NCBI GenBank assembly: GCA_016212925.1
Contig: JACRDF010000003.1
Span: 124,001 to 188,000, forward strand
Length of the DNA: 64,000 nt
Direction: 5' to 3'
Source: Desulfomonile tiedjei
Lineage (GTDB): Bacteria; Desulfobacterota; Desulfomonilia; Desulfomonilales; Desulfomonilaceae
The stretch's first letter is position 1. Every line of letters begins with the position of its first letter. Below the pieces are notes generated by a model. That model did not search any database. It saw only the letters and a program-made list of their open reading frames with translations, and had not been told where the DNA came from. Made by a program: the position numbers and the translations under genes. Positions 9,869-18,792 of this stretch are shown piece after piece.

Positions 9869-10582
9869 TCACGGTTCATCCTTGAGCGAATCAGCGAGCA
9901 CACCTTTGTCCAGGTAAAGGACCCGCTTGGATTTATGCGCTGCGCGAGGATCGTGAGTCACCATTATTATGGTCTTTTCAAACGACTCATTAAGGTCTCC
10001 CAGCAGATTCAACACATCGTTCGCGGAGTTCTTGTCCAGGTCGCCGGTAGGTTCGTCCGCGACCACAATGACAGGGTCGGTGACCAGCGCCCTGGCAATT
10101 GCCACCCTCTGTTGTTGGCCTCCGGAAAGTTGAGAGGGGTAATGATCCATCCTGTCGATCAGGCCGACCGCTTCCAGCGCGGCTATGGCATGTTCCCGTC
10201 GACTTCGATAGTCCAGAGAAGTGAGTAACAAGGGAAGCTGGACGTTTTCCAACGCGCTGAGCACCGGGATGAGATTGTAAAACTGAAATATGAATCCCAC
10301 GTGAGTGGACCGCCAGCGGCTCATTTCGGATTCGCTGAGCTGTGTGATATCTACGCCCGCGATTTCCAGAACCCCCTCGTCAGCTGTGTCAATTCCGGCT
10401 ATCAGGTTCAACAGAGTGGTTTTGCCGGACCCGGACGGTCCCATTAACGCGAGGAATTCTCCGTGGTCCACTTCCAAGAAGATGTGACTCAGCACCGAGA
10501 TAGCCTGGTCGCCTCTGGTGTACGCCTTGCTGAGATCCCTTATCATTACAAGCGGTGGCGCTTCGGACCTGGTGCTTTTCAT
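9869..10582 (-). CDS. ABC transporter ATP-binding protein, LolD/MacB-type
   Basis: The protein has the full nucleotide-binding domain: Walker A GPSGSGKTTLLN (about 48-59), Q-loop FIFQFYNLIPVLSALENV, signature LSGGQQQRVAIARAL, Walker B VVADEPTGDLD and the H-loop MVTHD. The ENVQLPL and EPTGDLD wording places it in the LolD/MacB/FtsE group, which energises FtsX-like permeases in lipoprotein release or tripartite efflux. It lies 57 bases downstream of the adaptor gene at 10640-11860. No permease gene is next to it: the following gene is convergent and unrelated. Confidence 0.9.
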   Translation of the reverse strand: MKSTRSEAPPLVMIRDLSKAYTRGDQAISVLSHIFLEVDHGEFLALMGPSGSGKTTLLNLIAGIDTADEGVLEIAGVDITQLSESEMSRWRSTHVGFIFQFYNLIPVLSALENVQLPLLLTSLDYRSRREHAIAALEAVGLIDRMDHYPSQLSGGQQQRVAIARALVTDPVIVVADEPTGDLDKNSANDVLNLLGDLNESFEKTIIMVTHDPRAAHKSKRVLYLDKGVLADSLKDEP

Positions 10583-10639
10583 GTCAGATGACCGCTGACC
10601 CTGTAAGACGGGCGGTGCGCCTATTCTCGCGATGATGCG

Positions 10640-11860
10640 TCATTCCTTGGCCTTGACCCTGCTGCCATCCTTCAGCCGGTTATCAGGTTTGAGTATTATT
10701 GTATCGCCCTCTTTTAGCCCGGCCAGAACTTCCAGATCATCTCCCCATTGTCGTGCGGTTGTCACGGGAACACCGTGGGCCTTGCCGTCATTGATTCGAT
10801 AAACAATCTCATTGTTTCCGATCTTGGCGATCGAGGATGCCGGAACCGTGAGGAGTGGTTTGTCCTCGCCGGTCTTTAGCGGGCGAGACAGGAATGCGAC
10901 CTTGGCGCTCATCTCCGGCAATACTCTGGGATCGATACGGTCGAATTTTATCTTGGTCAGGACCGTAGCTTTGGTACGGTCCGCGGTGGGGACGATCATA
11001 TGGACCCGGCCCGGAAACCGGTCGTTGGGAAGCGCGTCCAGCCGAATTTCCGTAGGACCGCCGGGTTTCACTTTTTCCAGGCTCGACTCGGAAACGTCCA
11101 CCTCGACCATAAGAGAGCCCATATCGGCCATGGTAACCACCGCGGCCTTGGCGTTCACAGAGGCCCCGAAGGGCGCCACGACCTCTCCCACGTCAGCGTT
11201 CTTGGTGAGGATCACCCCGTCAAAGGGGGCTCGTATAAACGAATACTCCAGGTTTACCTCTGATGAGTTCACCGAGGCCTGTGCCCGATGCACCCCGAAA
11301 TTGGCGGAAGCCTCCATAGCGACGGCTTTTTTGTACCGAGCCTCTGCCGCGTCAAGCGCCTGCTCGGAGACCGCTCCCGATCCCCGCAGAGATTTTTGTC
11401 GGTTGTAATTGAGCGTTGCATCGTGTAGTTCAGCCTCGGCGTTTTTGAGAGCGGCATTGGCAACCTTCAAGGCCGCGCGGGCTTCTTCAAGGTTGGCCAT
11501 AAGGTCTTTGTTCTCCAGCATGCCAAGGACTTCATTTTCTTTGACCTGTTTTCCCTCTTCAACGTAGAGCACCTGTAACCGGCCGGTAGCCTTGGACGCA
11601 ACAGCGGCCTTTCTCTGGGCAACCACGTAGCCGCTGGCGTTTAACACGGCCAGCGCTCTTGACGGCAGGGTGAACGCGACCTTGGCGGTTTGAACTTCAA
11701 CAGACCCGATCCAGTTTCCCGACCAGGCCAGGAATCCTATCGCAAGCGCCGCAAGTGCGAACGGTATGGCCCACAAAATCCAGCGTCTGCCTGCCAAGCG
11801 CGTTGCCGGCCGTCGGCGGTCATGTTCTATTTTTAATTTTGATAGGTCTTGTGTTTCCAT
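10640..11860 (-). CDS. Periplasmic adaptor (membrane-fusion) subunit, MacA/HlyD family
   Basis: The N-terminal cytosolic segment is followed by one membrane helix (about residues 30-47, WILWAIPFALAALAIGF). A lipoyl-type half-motif (LNASGYVVAQRKAAV) comes next, then a long alpha-helical hairpin (about 105-190, Ala/Glu/Lys-rich), a second lipoyl half (LEYSFIRAPFDGVILTKNADVGEVV) and the barrel and membrane-proximal domains. Such adaptors link inner-membrane ABC permeases to an outer-membrane exit duct. The start is uncertain between the ATG at 11860 and a GTG at 11878; neither has a good ribosome site. With the ATPase downstream it forms two of the three parts of a MacAB-like exporter. Confidence 0.85.
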   Translation of the reverse strand: METQDLSKLKIEHDRRRPATRLAGRRWILWAIPFALAALAIGFLAWSGNWIGSVEVQTAKVAFTLPSRALAVLNASGYVVAQRKAAVASKATGRLQVLYVEEGKQVKENEVLGMLENKDLMANLEEARAALKVANAALKNAEAELHDATLNYNRQKSLRGSGAVSEQALDAAEARYKKAVAMEASANFGVHRAQASVNSSEVNLEYSFIRAPFDGVILTKNADVGEVVAPFGASVNAKAAVVTMADMGSLMVEVDVSESSLEKVKPGGPTEIRLDALPNDRFPGRVHMIVPTADRTKATVLTKIKFDRIDPRVLPEMSAKVAFLSRPLKTGEDKPLLTVPASSIAKIGNNEIVYRINDGKAHGVPVTTARQWGDDLEVLAGLKEGDTIILKPDNRLKDGSRVKAKE

Positions 11861-12054
11861 GGGTACCGTTCGAATCACAGTTCGAGTAAGGTAGTGGGAA
11901 ATCGGTTCTAAGTCAATTCAGTGAATTCGACATCTCACCTCGCCGTTGCACAGGGCGAAAAGACTTAGCGATCTCCACTCTCCGGTGGGACGGGCATCTT
12001 GCCGGTCATTCCAATGGAAAGGCGATATACCAACACGGGACTTTCCCGCCCCTG

Positions 12055-12086
12055 GAGATTGCTTCGGGCTTGTGCCCTCGCAATGG
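12055..12086. repeat. Half copy of the REP-like palindrome
   Basis: GAGATTGCTTCGGGCT...GCCCTCGCAATG matches the right half of the repeat at 22-99. It lies in the gap (11861-12316) between the adaptor and PlsC genes. I see nothing else of note in that gap. Confidence 0.65.
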
Positions 12087-12316
12087 TAGTTGTAGCAGTA
12101 ATGCGGGACGCGACGGACCTGGGCGCCCGGTCGCGAGGTGTTCGCGTGTAAAGGCCTTCCTTCTTTGCGCGAGCATCCGTACAGCGACGCGTGCGCGCTT
12201 CCATATAAATTGGACCGTTAGGATTTCTCTGAGTTGCCGGTTCCATGATATATAAATGACAAGGACGTCTGCACGGGTCGATGCTCGATGGCTCGGGTAA
12301 GCCAAAGGAGTTGAAA

Positions 12317-13093
12317 GTGCTGCTCTCTTTACACAGAGTTCTCAGGATTGCTCTCACAGCATTGGGTCTGGTAGTCATCACCGGAGTTTTAGCGCCGCCG
12401 TTAATGCTCATCGGTCTGATAACATCTTCCGGAAGGCTCACGTATCGGATGATGCGCTGGTGGGCCTGGGGCGTATCCAAGTGTATGGGGATCACTTTTT
12501 CTTTAATTGGTGCGGAAAAGGTCGTTCCGGGCCAGTCCTATATTGTGACTCCCAATCATCAGAGTTACGCAGACGTATTGGCCCTGGTTTCCGTTTTGCC
12601 TGTTTCGTTCCGGTGGGTGATAAAAAAAGAACTCCTGAAGGTGCCTCTTTTTGGGGGCGCACTGGCCGCCACTGGAGCGATCTCGCTCGACAGGTCCAAC
12701 CGCACTCAATCGGTACAAAGACTACGTGCCGGCGCCGAAAAGCTCAAAGGTGGGTGGTCGGTGCTGATATACCCCGAAGGAACCAGGACCCCTGACGGAC
12801 ACCTACAGTCATTCAAAAAGGGAGCCTTCATGATGGCTGTACAAACCGGCATGCCGATCCTACCGGTGACCAGCAATGGCGCGCATAAGGTCCTGCCTAG
12901 GAAGACTCTATGGTTCCGGCCCGGCCATATAACCGTCACGATCGGTGATTCGATAAATACCGAAGGCCTGACGGAAAACGATGTGCCTGAACTCATGGAA
13001 AAAACACGACAAGCCGTTGCTAAGAATTTGGACGTTGACTACGATCCTTTTGCTGCAAGCCGGGCCCCCGGAATTAGACAGGAGAACTGCTAG
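12317..13093 (+). CDS. plsC: 1-acyl-sn-glycerol-3-phosphate acyltransferase (PlsC family)
   Basis: PlsC transfers an acyl chain to the sn-2 position of lysophosphatidate at the inner membrane. Two hydrophobic N-terminal segments are followed by the acyltransferase block I motif NHQSYAD (HX4D), block II around GAISLDRSNR, block III YPEGTRTPDG and a block IV-like VTSNGAHKVLP. I favour the GTG at 12317, with AAGGAG six bases upstream, over the ATG at 12281. The length (258 residues) fits the family. It is a solitary gene, so glycerolipid synthesis is the default, but lyso-ornithine-lipid acyltransferases look alike. Confidence 0.85.
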   Translation: MLLSLHRVLRIALTALGLVVITGVLAPPLMLIGLITSSGRLTYRMMRWWAWGVSKCMGITFSLIGAEKVVPGQSYIVTPNHQSYADVLALVSVLPVSFRWVIKKELLKVPLFGGALAATGAISLDRSNRTQSVQRLRAGAEKLKGGWSVLIYPEGTRTPDGHLQSFKKGAFMMAVQTGMPILPVTSNGAHKVLPRKTLWFRPGHITVTIGDSINTEGLTENDVPELMEKTRQAVAKNLDVDYDPFAASRAPGIRQENC

Positions 13094-13425
13094 AACGCTA
13101 ATCTGACCTGCCTGCAATGTGCGGCATGGCAGGTAGAGCAGCTTAAAGAAAGGGCGATCTGCCGGAGGCGATCGTCACGTTCGAGCCTATGAATTATAGC
13201 GGTTGCAACAAATTCTAGTCCTTTGCACGGCCCGCGTTCAAAGAAAACCCGTAGGGCCCGGAGCCTGCCCCGGACCGCGATCCGGGGTCCCTGTCACGCC
13301 AGGGGCGTGATTGACGTGTATACGAAAAATGTACCGGCACGGAGGCCGCGACGTACCAATTTCCAAGAAGCGCTTTTCGCAATCAGACGCTTTTCTGGAC
13401 ACTTGCTATACTTCATGGAGTTTTA
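13094..13425. other. Convergent intergenic region, nothing recognised
   Basis: This gap lies between the stop codons of plsC and the CoA-transferase beta gene. Short GC-rich inverted segments are present but no clear terminator or gene. Confidence 0.4.
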
Positions 13426-14196
13426 TCATCGCCCTATCACTAATCTCAATGGGTCCACCTCTCCACGGAGGATTTTGAGTTCCGCGTGTGAAGGCGGGGA
13501 GGTTGTCTGCACAAAATCCGGTATGATCAGATCAAAGCCGGTTTCTTCTTTCACCTTGTTTATTTCCACGCGGGGGTGCATTGATTCCAGCTTCATGATC
13601 TTGGATTCGTCGTCAAATCCCAGCACTGCCAGATCGGTGATTATCTTGTACGGGCCGGTATTTGGCGGCAGGCCCGCCGCTTCCCTCGCGCCCGGCCCCG
13701 TGAGGTAGCCCGGGCTGGTCAAGAAGCTTACTTTCTCCACAAAACGCGATTTTGTGTGTACCGTCATAATCAAAGTGCGCCAGCACATGGAAGCAAAGTC
13801 ATTCGCTCCGCCACTTCCCGGAAACCGTACCTTTGGTTTGTGATAGTCGCCTATCACCGTAGAATTTATGTTGCCGTATTTGTCAATCTCAGCGCCGCCA
13901 AGGAATGCATAGTCGACCAGGCCTCTGGAACACGTGGTCATCATTTCGCACATGCCCGCAGCCATGATGCCACGGAAGAAGGTCCTGGAGTCACCGACGG
14001 AAATCGGCATCTGCGGCATGGTAGGCGCGACTCCGCCTGCCTCGAAGAGGATGACCAGGCTGGGGGAGTTCATCTTTTGGGCCAACATCGCGGCGGCACA
14101 TGGGGCCCCTGTGCCCACTGCCACGGTCTTTCCGTCCTCCAGATACCTTGAAGCCGCGCAAATCATCATTTCCATCATATTGTATTGAAGAGCCAT
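13426..14196 (-). CDS. CoA-transferase beta subunit, glutaconate (GctB) type
   Basis: The product is the beta half of a class I CoA-transferase, which moves CoA between acids through a glutamyl-CoA thioester. The catalytic Glu is most likely E52 in LFEAGGVAP, matching the position of the GctB active-site Glu, followed by PISVGDSRT. The GGAEIDKYGNINST motif is typical. I chose the ATG at 14196, with AAGGAGG upstream, giving 256 residues; the frame runs open further upstream over the end of the alpha gene. Acid substrate specificity cannot be read from sequence. Confidence 0.87.
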   Translation of the reverse strand: MALQYNMMEMMICAASRYLEDGKTVAVGTGAPCAAAMLAQKMNSPSLVILFEAGGVAPTMPQMPISVGDSRTFFRGIMAAGMCEMMTTCSRGLVDYAFLGGAEIDKYGNINSTVIGDYHKPKVRFPGSGGANDFASMCWRTLIMTVHTKSRFVEKVSFLTSPGYLTGPGAREAAGLPPNTGPYKIITDLAVLGFDDESKIMKLESMHPRVEINKVKEETGFDLIIPDFVQTTSPPSHAELKILRGEVDPLRLVIGR

Positions 14197-14243
14197 CTCC
14201 ACATCCTCCTTGGCGGCCTTTCCGGCCCGCGATGCCGCGGCTG

Positions 14244-15230
14244 TCACAAACGATCGACCAGCCCTTCGAGATTTCTCAGGTCCTTCATCCGTGCTATGCC
14301 TCCGCAAAGCTCCAGATACTCCTCAAAATGAGTCACATTGAAAATGTGTTTGTCGAGGAATTTGGCAAACTCATCCGGGTCTTTTTCCACTTTTAGCCAC
14401 AGCCCGAGATGCTGCTCGTCGGAGAAGTATTCATACGGCATGTTGCCCGGGTAGCTCCCGTACGGAACTTCGATCACTGCGTCGACAAGATAAAACGGGA
14501 TTACCGTGCGTGTCGGATTCAGCCGGATGGCATGATTACCGACGAATCGTTCGGTTGTGACAACAAGGTGTTTGGCAGCCCGCGCCAGCTCCAGGTCGGC
14601 TATGGAAATCCCCCGGATATGACAGTTGCCGTATATATCCGCCTCGTGGACATGGATGATCGCTATATCAGGCCAGATCGCGGGCAGAGCCACTAATTTC
14701 TTTCCGGTGAAGGGGCATTCTATGACCTTTGCCGCAGACATCTTGAACGTGTCCGTTCCCATCATACAGCGTGCGATGCCGAAGGAAACGCCTTCGGCCG
14801 CGGCTCGCAAGCGCACGGCCAGAGCGTAATTGGTCCATTCCGTCACCTCGACTTCGCCGGATTCCATGACACGCCGAGCGTTGGGCGACAACCCGCGTGC
14901 TTCGAGGCCCACTATGTACGCCGCGTCAACGCGATTGATACACCGGCCTGCGCAAAGTATTTGAAAGTCATGGGTGGAGGTGTGCCCAAAGAAGCCTAGA
15001 TTCTTGCGCTTCTGGCGAACGATCTCGTGCAATGCTGCGGTGGGAATCCTGTTGGCACCGAACCCCCCCACTGCGAGGAAGCAACCGTCCGGAACAAATT
15101 TATCCACCGCTTCCTTGACGGTCATTCTCTTGTCGGTCATGGCGCGAGATTTCTTTGAAAAGAACTCGCGTGCGTTGTCCGGATCAGGGTCCATAAAGAG
15201 CACATTGCTGCCTTGTTCGACAACTTGCAT
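14244..15230 (-). CDS. CoA-transferase alpha subunit, glutaconate (GctA) type
   Basis: The 328-residue product carries the glycine-rich N-terminal motif DGCFLAVGGFGANRIPTA, then the alpha-subunit signatures GCINR-like RCINRVDAAYIVG and DIAIIHVHEADIYGNCHIRG. It is the first gene of an alpha-beta pair, 47 bases before the beta gene, with a strong GGAGGTG ribosome site. The length matches GctA. Anaerobes use such enzymes in glutamate, aromatic or short-chain acid catabolism; none of those partner genes is in the window. Confidence 0.87.
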   Translation of the reverse strand: MQVVEQGSNVLFMDPDPDNAREFFSKKSRAMTDKRMTVKEAVDKFVPDGCFLAVGGFGANRIPTAALHEIVRQKRKNLGFFGHTSTHDFQILCAGRCINRVDAAYIVGLEARGLSPNARRVMESGEVEVTEWTNYALAVRLRAAAEGVSFGIARCMMGTDTFKMSAAKVIECPFTGKKLVALPAIWPDIAIIHVHEADIYGNCHIRGISIADLELARAAKHLVVTTERFVGNHAIRLNPTRTVIPFYLVDAVIEVPYGSYPGNMPYEYFSDEQHLGLWLKVEKDPDEFAKFLDKHIFNVTHFEEYLELCGGIARMKDLRNLEGLVDRL

Positions 15231-15306
15231 GGTACCACCTCCAAAAGTTCAGGCAAATCCGGCTGGGAACCCGGTGAAATAGATTTCGGCTGTCAGCGAC
15301 AGCGAT

Positions 15307-15876
15307 CTATAGCTTCATCTCAATCTCGTAAAGGTCTGCTTGGGGGTCTTTTCGCACTGAGAAGCCTAGTTTTCCCGCCATAGCCAGCATTGTCGTGTTC
15401 TCGGGAGAGATAATCCCCCATAGCTCCGTCATGCCCAGGTCCCTGGCTACTTGAACGGAGATTTCGACCAGTTTTGCGCCTACCCCTTTCCCTTGCCACG
15501 GATCGCAGACCACCACCGCAAGTTCCCCTTTAGTGGACTGTGGGTGCCTTAAAATGCCGCACAGCCCGAGCATCCGCTCTCGAGAATGCGACTGCTCCAA
15601 TGCGACCATCGCTACATTCTGTCGGCAATCGATTTGCGTGAAGCAGGCTACCATCTCGGGCGGGACGCTCTTCCAGTTTCTAAGGAACCTGAAAAAGATG
15701 CTCTTCGGCGACAACGAATTGAACAATCCCACCAATAGATCGGCATCCGTGCTCCTGATCGGTCTGATATAAATAGGATTGCCGTCCTTGGTGAAGGCCT
15801 TCGCTTCGTATCGCCCTGAATCTGGCTCTGGTGGCGTGGGTAGCGGTGTCGCCATAATGTCAGCCGCCTTAAACAT
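15307..15876 (-). CDS. GNAT-family N-acetyltransferase
   Basis: The product has a GNAT fold: the beta-strand/helix start IYIRPIRSTDADLLVGLFNSLS, then LAVVVCDPWQGKGVGAKLVE with the acetyl-CoA-binding Q/RxxGxG/A motif, and NTTMLAMAGKLGF at the C-terminal half. The wording FNSLSPKSIFFRFLR resembles the acetyltransferase domain fused to ADP-forming acyl-CoA synthetases and Pat-type protein acetyltransferases, so a protein-lysine target is possible. The ATG at 15876 is used; an in-frame TTG lies five codons upstream. It is 76 bases downstream of the CoA-transferase alpha gene start, on the same strand. Confidence 0.8.
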   Translation of the reverse strand: MFKAADIMATPLPTPPEPDSGRYEAKAFTKDGNPIYIRPIRSTDADLLVGLFNSLSPKSIFFRFLRNWKSVPPEMVACFTQIDCRQNVAMVALEQSHSRERMLGLCGILRHPQSTKGELAVVVCDPWQGKGVGAKLVEISVQVARDLGMTELWGIISPENTTMLAMAGKLGFSVRKDPQADLYEIEMKL

Positions 15877-16317
15877 GCCTGAACAGCTCAAAACCGACAG
15901 AGTAAATGCGCACCGACAACCGTGTGCGCTCCTCTTTAAGACGGAATAGTGAGCAACGGCTATGCCAACCCTGAAATTTGTCCACTGGCCACGTAACTAT
16001 CGGAATTGACAGGAAACTACTTGAACGGGTGAGGCAGTCGGCGGTTAGGGGATGGAAAACATGTCAGGGTTTTTTGCAACTTGTAAAGGCATCGGAGTGA
16101 AAAGGACGTATGACTCGCGAATCGGGCAGGTGCGACGTTCCCATGATGGGAATGTCGCGGCCCCATATGCGACGGAGGACTCCTTTGCACGGCCGCGCTT
16201 CGTAATGATCGCGGATGAGGGGGTTGGGGAATCTGTGAGCTTTGTCAAGGCCACTACGCGCAAAAGAACTCCAGGAACAAGGTTCGGCTGACAACCCCGT
16301 GACCCTAAGGCCCGGAA
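15877..16317. other. Intergenic, nothing recognised
   Basis: About 440 bases without a believable gene. Short frames of 70-85 codons on both strands have no ribosome sites and noise-like composition. Confidence 0.4.
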
Positions 16318-16536
16318 TCATTCTTCCAGGGCTATCTCTTCCAAGGGCTCTCTGCCGTGTTTCCTAACAAAACTCTCGAAAGCAGTCTGGTAAGCTGTTT
16401 CCGGAGGAGTTGCGGTCCGTTTGGACGCGATCTCGTCTTCCAGGGCCTGCTTAGCCTTGGCCAAGCGAAGCTCATTTCCGTCTCTAGCCGCCTGATCGAC
16501 CCATTCCAGGGCTCTCAGAATCTCGGATCTGTTCAT
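16318..16536 (-). CDS. Small hypothetical protein (72 aa)
   Basis: The product is a short soluble, highly charged protein, mostly predicted helix (residues about 1-38, rich in Ala/Glu/Lys), with a C-terminal FESFVRKHGREPLEE segment. A GAGGAGG site seven bases before the ATG supports translation. No family is recognised. It lies alone between intergenic stretches. Confidence 0.55.
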   Translation of the reverse strand: MNRSEILRALEWVDQAARDGNELRLAKAKQALEDEIASKRTATPPETAYQTAFESFVRKHGREPLEEIALEE

Positions 16537-16777
16537 CACAAGGCCTCCTCGTTGAAGTCGCTGGATCAGATCGAATTGACATCACGAATGTGGGCCGCCG
16601 AAGTCACGCACGGCCGTAACGGACTGCCAGGCCGGCGCACCAATTCTCCATCGACCACTTTCAACTATATTACGTTAGTCCATTTACCCTGACGGATCAA
16701 GGACGACAAACCTGAATTACTTTTCACAACAGAGCATAAGAGGTTTTCGCCCTAAAAATTGGTGGAACGCTTCCGGA

Positions 16778-17539
16778 TCACCGAAAGAAAAATTGAGGGC
16801 CGCATCCTTGTGGATAAACAGGTACGCAGGGACCGGGATGCCTGCCTTTTCGCGGTTGCGGTTCCTTTCCGGGCTTCTCGGTGCTGGGAACGGGAGACGG
16901 CTCCAAAGTGCGAGGAGTTTCCGGCGGCCGTGGCACAGCAGGAAACGCTTCCTTGGGGGCCCCCGGAACGATCTCCCCGGGCCTTCCCGGAGCGGCTTTC
17001 CCAGGAACCGTCGGACTGGTCAGCTTCTCGGGAGTAATTGTGCGCTGCTCTTCCGGCCGTGCCGGACGCAGGGGAATGGCAGGTGGCAGGACAGATTCTC
17101 TCGGAACCGGCGTTCCCGCGGAAGGCGGGGGAACGGGTTTTCTCTGCGGCGGCGGCTTCTCTTCGGTTATCACAGGAGGAGAGGGGGCCTGAACGCGTGG
17201 CGGTCGCGCAGGCGGTCCTTCGGGCGGTCCGGGTAGAGTCGGAACAATCACGGCTGGTGGGAGGCGGCTCCCCGGATACTTTTTCACAGGCGTGGGCTTA
17301 CAGGGAGGACGCCGCGGCGTAGTCGGCGGAAAGCACGTCAATCTCGGCTTCGGTGGCGGCGTACAGGTTGTTCCGTCCCAACCGAGACAAACGGCCAGAA
17401 GGCTGCACGGAGCCGTGACAATATCGAGGACAAAGTCCGCCAAACCCCCCGTGGCCTCCCGGACCACGGGTTGACATGCCCAACTGTATTGAAAAACCAC
17501 GAGAACACATGTCAAACTGATAACAATTACTCGCTTCAT
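16778..17539 (-). CDS. Secreted proline-rich protein
   Basis: A signal peptide (MKRVIVISLTCVLVVFQYSW, cleavage near A21) precedes a short Cys-containing segment (five to six Cys within residues 22-80) and then about 150 residues of Pro-rich, Lys/Arg-containing low-complexity sequence. The C-terminus returns to CVPVYPQGCGPQFFF. The AGGAGGG site upstream is strong. Pro-rich spans of this kind bridge the periplasm or bind peptidoglycan and proteins, but no domain is recognisable, so the function is unknown. Its shadow frames are long because of the GC bias. Confidence 0.6.
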   Translation of the reverse strand: MKRVIVISLTCVLVVFQYSWACQPVVREATGGLADFVLDIVTAPCSLLAVCLGWDGTTCTPPPKPRLTCFPPTTPRRPPCKPTPVKKYPGSRLPPAVIVPTLPGPPEGPPARPPRVQAPSPPVITEEKPPPQRKPVPPPSAGTPVPRESVLPPAIPLRPARPEEQRTITPEKLTSPTVPGKAAPGRPGEIVPGAPKEAFPAVPRPPETPRTLEPSPVPSTEKPGKEPQPRKGRHPGPCVPVYPQGCGPQFFFR

Positions 17540-17820
17540 AGCACACCCTCCTCGCTGGCGTAGGAGGCATCGCTCTCAGATTCGCTTAGCCGGCGATCAC
17601 TCCACAATAGCATGTTCAGCCATCCGCCATGTTGTGCGGTCGAATCACGCTCAGGACGGCCGCGGAAAATTCAATGCGTAAGGGAAAGCAAACATCGTCC
17701 TTCATCGCATCGCAAACGGCGATCGCTTAAGCATGCCTTACGGCGGCTCTATTAGTCAAACAGAATCTCCTCTCGGACGTTACTGTTCAGCCTTGCCGGG
17801 GAGTCAACTCGAGCGAAACG

Positions 17821-17898
17821 TGTCATTGCGAGCGCAGCGAAGCAATCTCTGGCTTTAGGGGCTGAGATTGCTTCGTCGCTTCACTCCTCGCAATGACA
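17821..17898. repeat. REP-like palindromic repeat, full copy
   Basis: TGTCATTGCGAGCGCAGCGA...TTCGTCGCTTCACTCCTCGCAATGACA is an imperfect palindrome of the same family as the copy at 22-99. The surrounding gap (17540-17986) holds nothing else that I recognise. Confidence 0.8.
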
Positions 17899-17986
17899 TG
17901 GAACCGACAATTCCCATGTATAAGTTAAGAGGTTGCGCCCGGAAGCCGTTTGGCGCAAGGGGCTTCTTTCCTCGACTTCCTGACCT

Positions 17987-18463
17987 TTATCGACCGGCAG
18001 GTTTTGTGTCCAAATAGTAACCAGCCCCCACGTACAGGTCCTCTCCAGGAACCTTCTTGATAAAGGACTTTTTCGGTGACGGATCTTTTGAGCCAGGTTT
18101 GGCCCACTGGTATTCAACCCATCCTGAGCCTTGCGCTTCGACAACTTCCTTGAAGCGCTGGAACAAAGGGGTTTCAGCAGCATCTTTGACAAAGTTCAGG
18201 TTGACCCCTCGCAACGAATGCTCATGCGGATGGCCCACCATGACATTGTCCATTCTCATAGCAAACACATACAAATCCCCTTTGACAAAAGGGCCTTGCC
18301 TGTCGTTGACGGCTTTCAGCGTCGCTTCTTTGCCGCGATCTTTGACCATGGCAACCGCGCGCTCGACCAGGTTTTGCACCTCCTCGGCATCATCCGCCTT
18401 GGTCGGTCCGGACGCCGCAAACATAAACAACAGAACTCCCACCAAAAAAAGAACGGCTTTCAT
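17987..18463 (-). CDS. Periplasmic single-Cache (Cache_2-type) protein
   Basis: A signal peptide (about residues 1-23, ending GPTKA) is followed by a helix (VQNLVERAVAMVKDRGKEATLKAVN) and the Cache signatures KGDLYVFAMRMDNVMVGHPHE and GSGWVEYQWAKPGS, ending in DLYVGAGYYLD. Cache domains bind small ligands outside the cytoplasm. Here no chemoreceptor or kinase module is attached, so it is a free periplasmic sensor or binding protein. The AGGAGGAGG site before the ATG is very strong. No signalling gene lies nearby. Confidence 0.82.
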   Translation of the reverse strand: MKAVLFLVGVLLFMFAASGPTKADDAEEVQNLVERAVAMVKDRGKEATLKAVNDRQGPFVKGDLYVFAMRMDNVMVGHPHEHSLRGVNLNFVKDAAETPLFQRFKEVVEAQGSGWVEYQWAKPGSKDPSPKKSFIKKVPGEDLYVGAGYYLDTKPAGR

Positions 18464-18792
18464 AACCTCCTCCTCACGTTAAATCAACATTGTAAAGATA
18501 GCCCAAACCCAGGGAGTATGGGGGTGCTCGCATCGCCAAGTCAAGATTGCTCGGCACCCGCAATCCCGCGCAGGTGCTAGTGCAATGCTAATGCCACGTG
18601 GCTCAAAAAGGGAGATCGGGGCGCCATCTACTATGAATTGTAGCAGAATGTTTTCTTACATCGACACCGGTGAAAGCCATTTTCGGTTCGCGAAAAAGTA
18701 CACTGGCGTAGGAAGGAATGTGGGACTTACATTTTGGTATGCATGACAGGGGCGGGCAAGTGAGCTTGGTTTGGAGCAAATCATCAGGGCCA

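Noticed and set aside
16045-16263. Short minus-strand frame in the gap after the GNAT gene
   Set aside because: No ribosome site and no homologous pattern; treated as chance.
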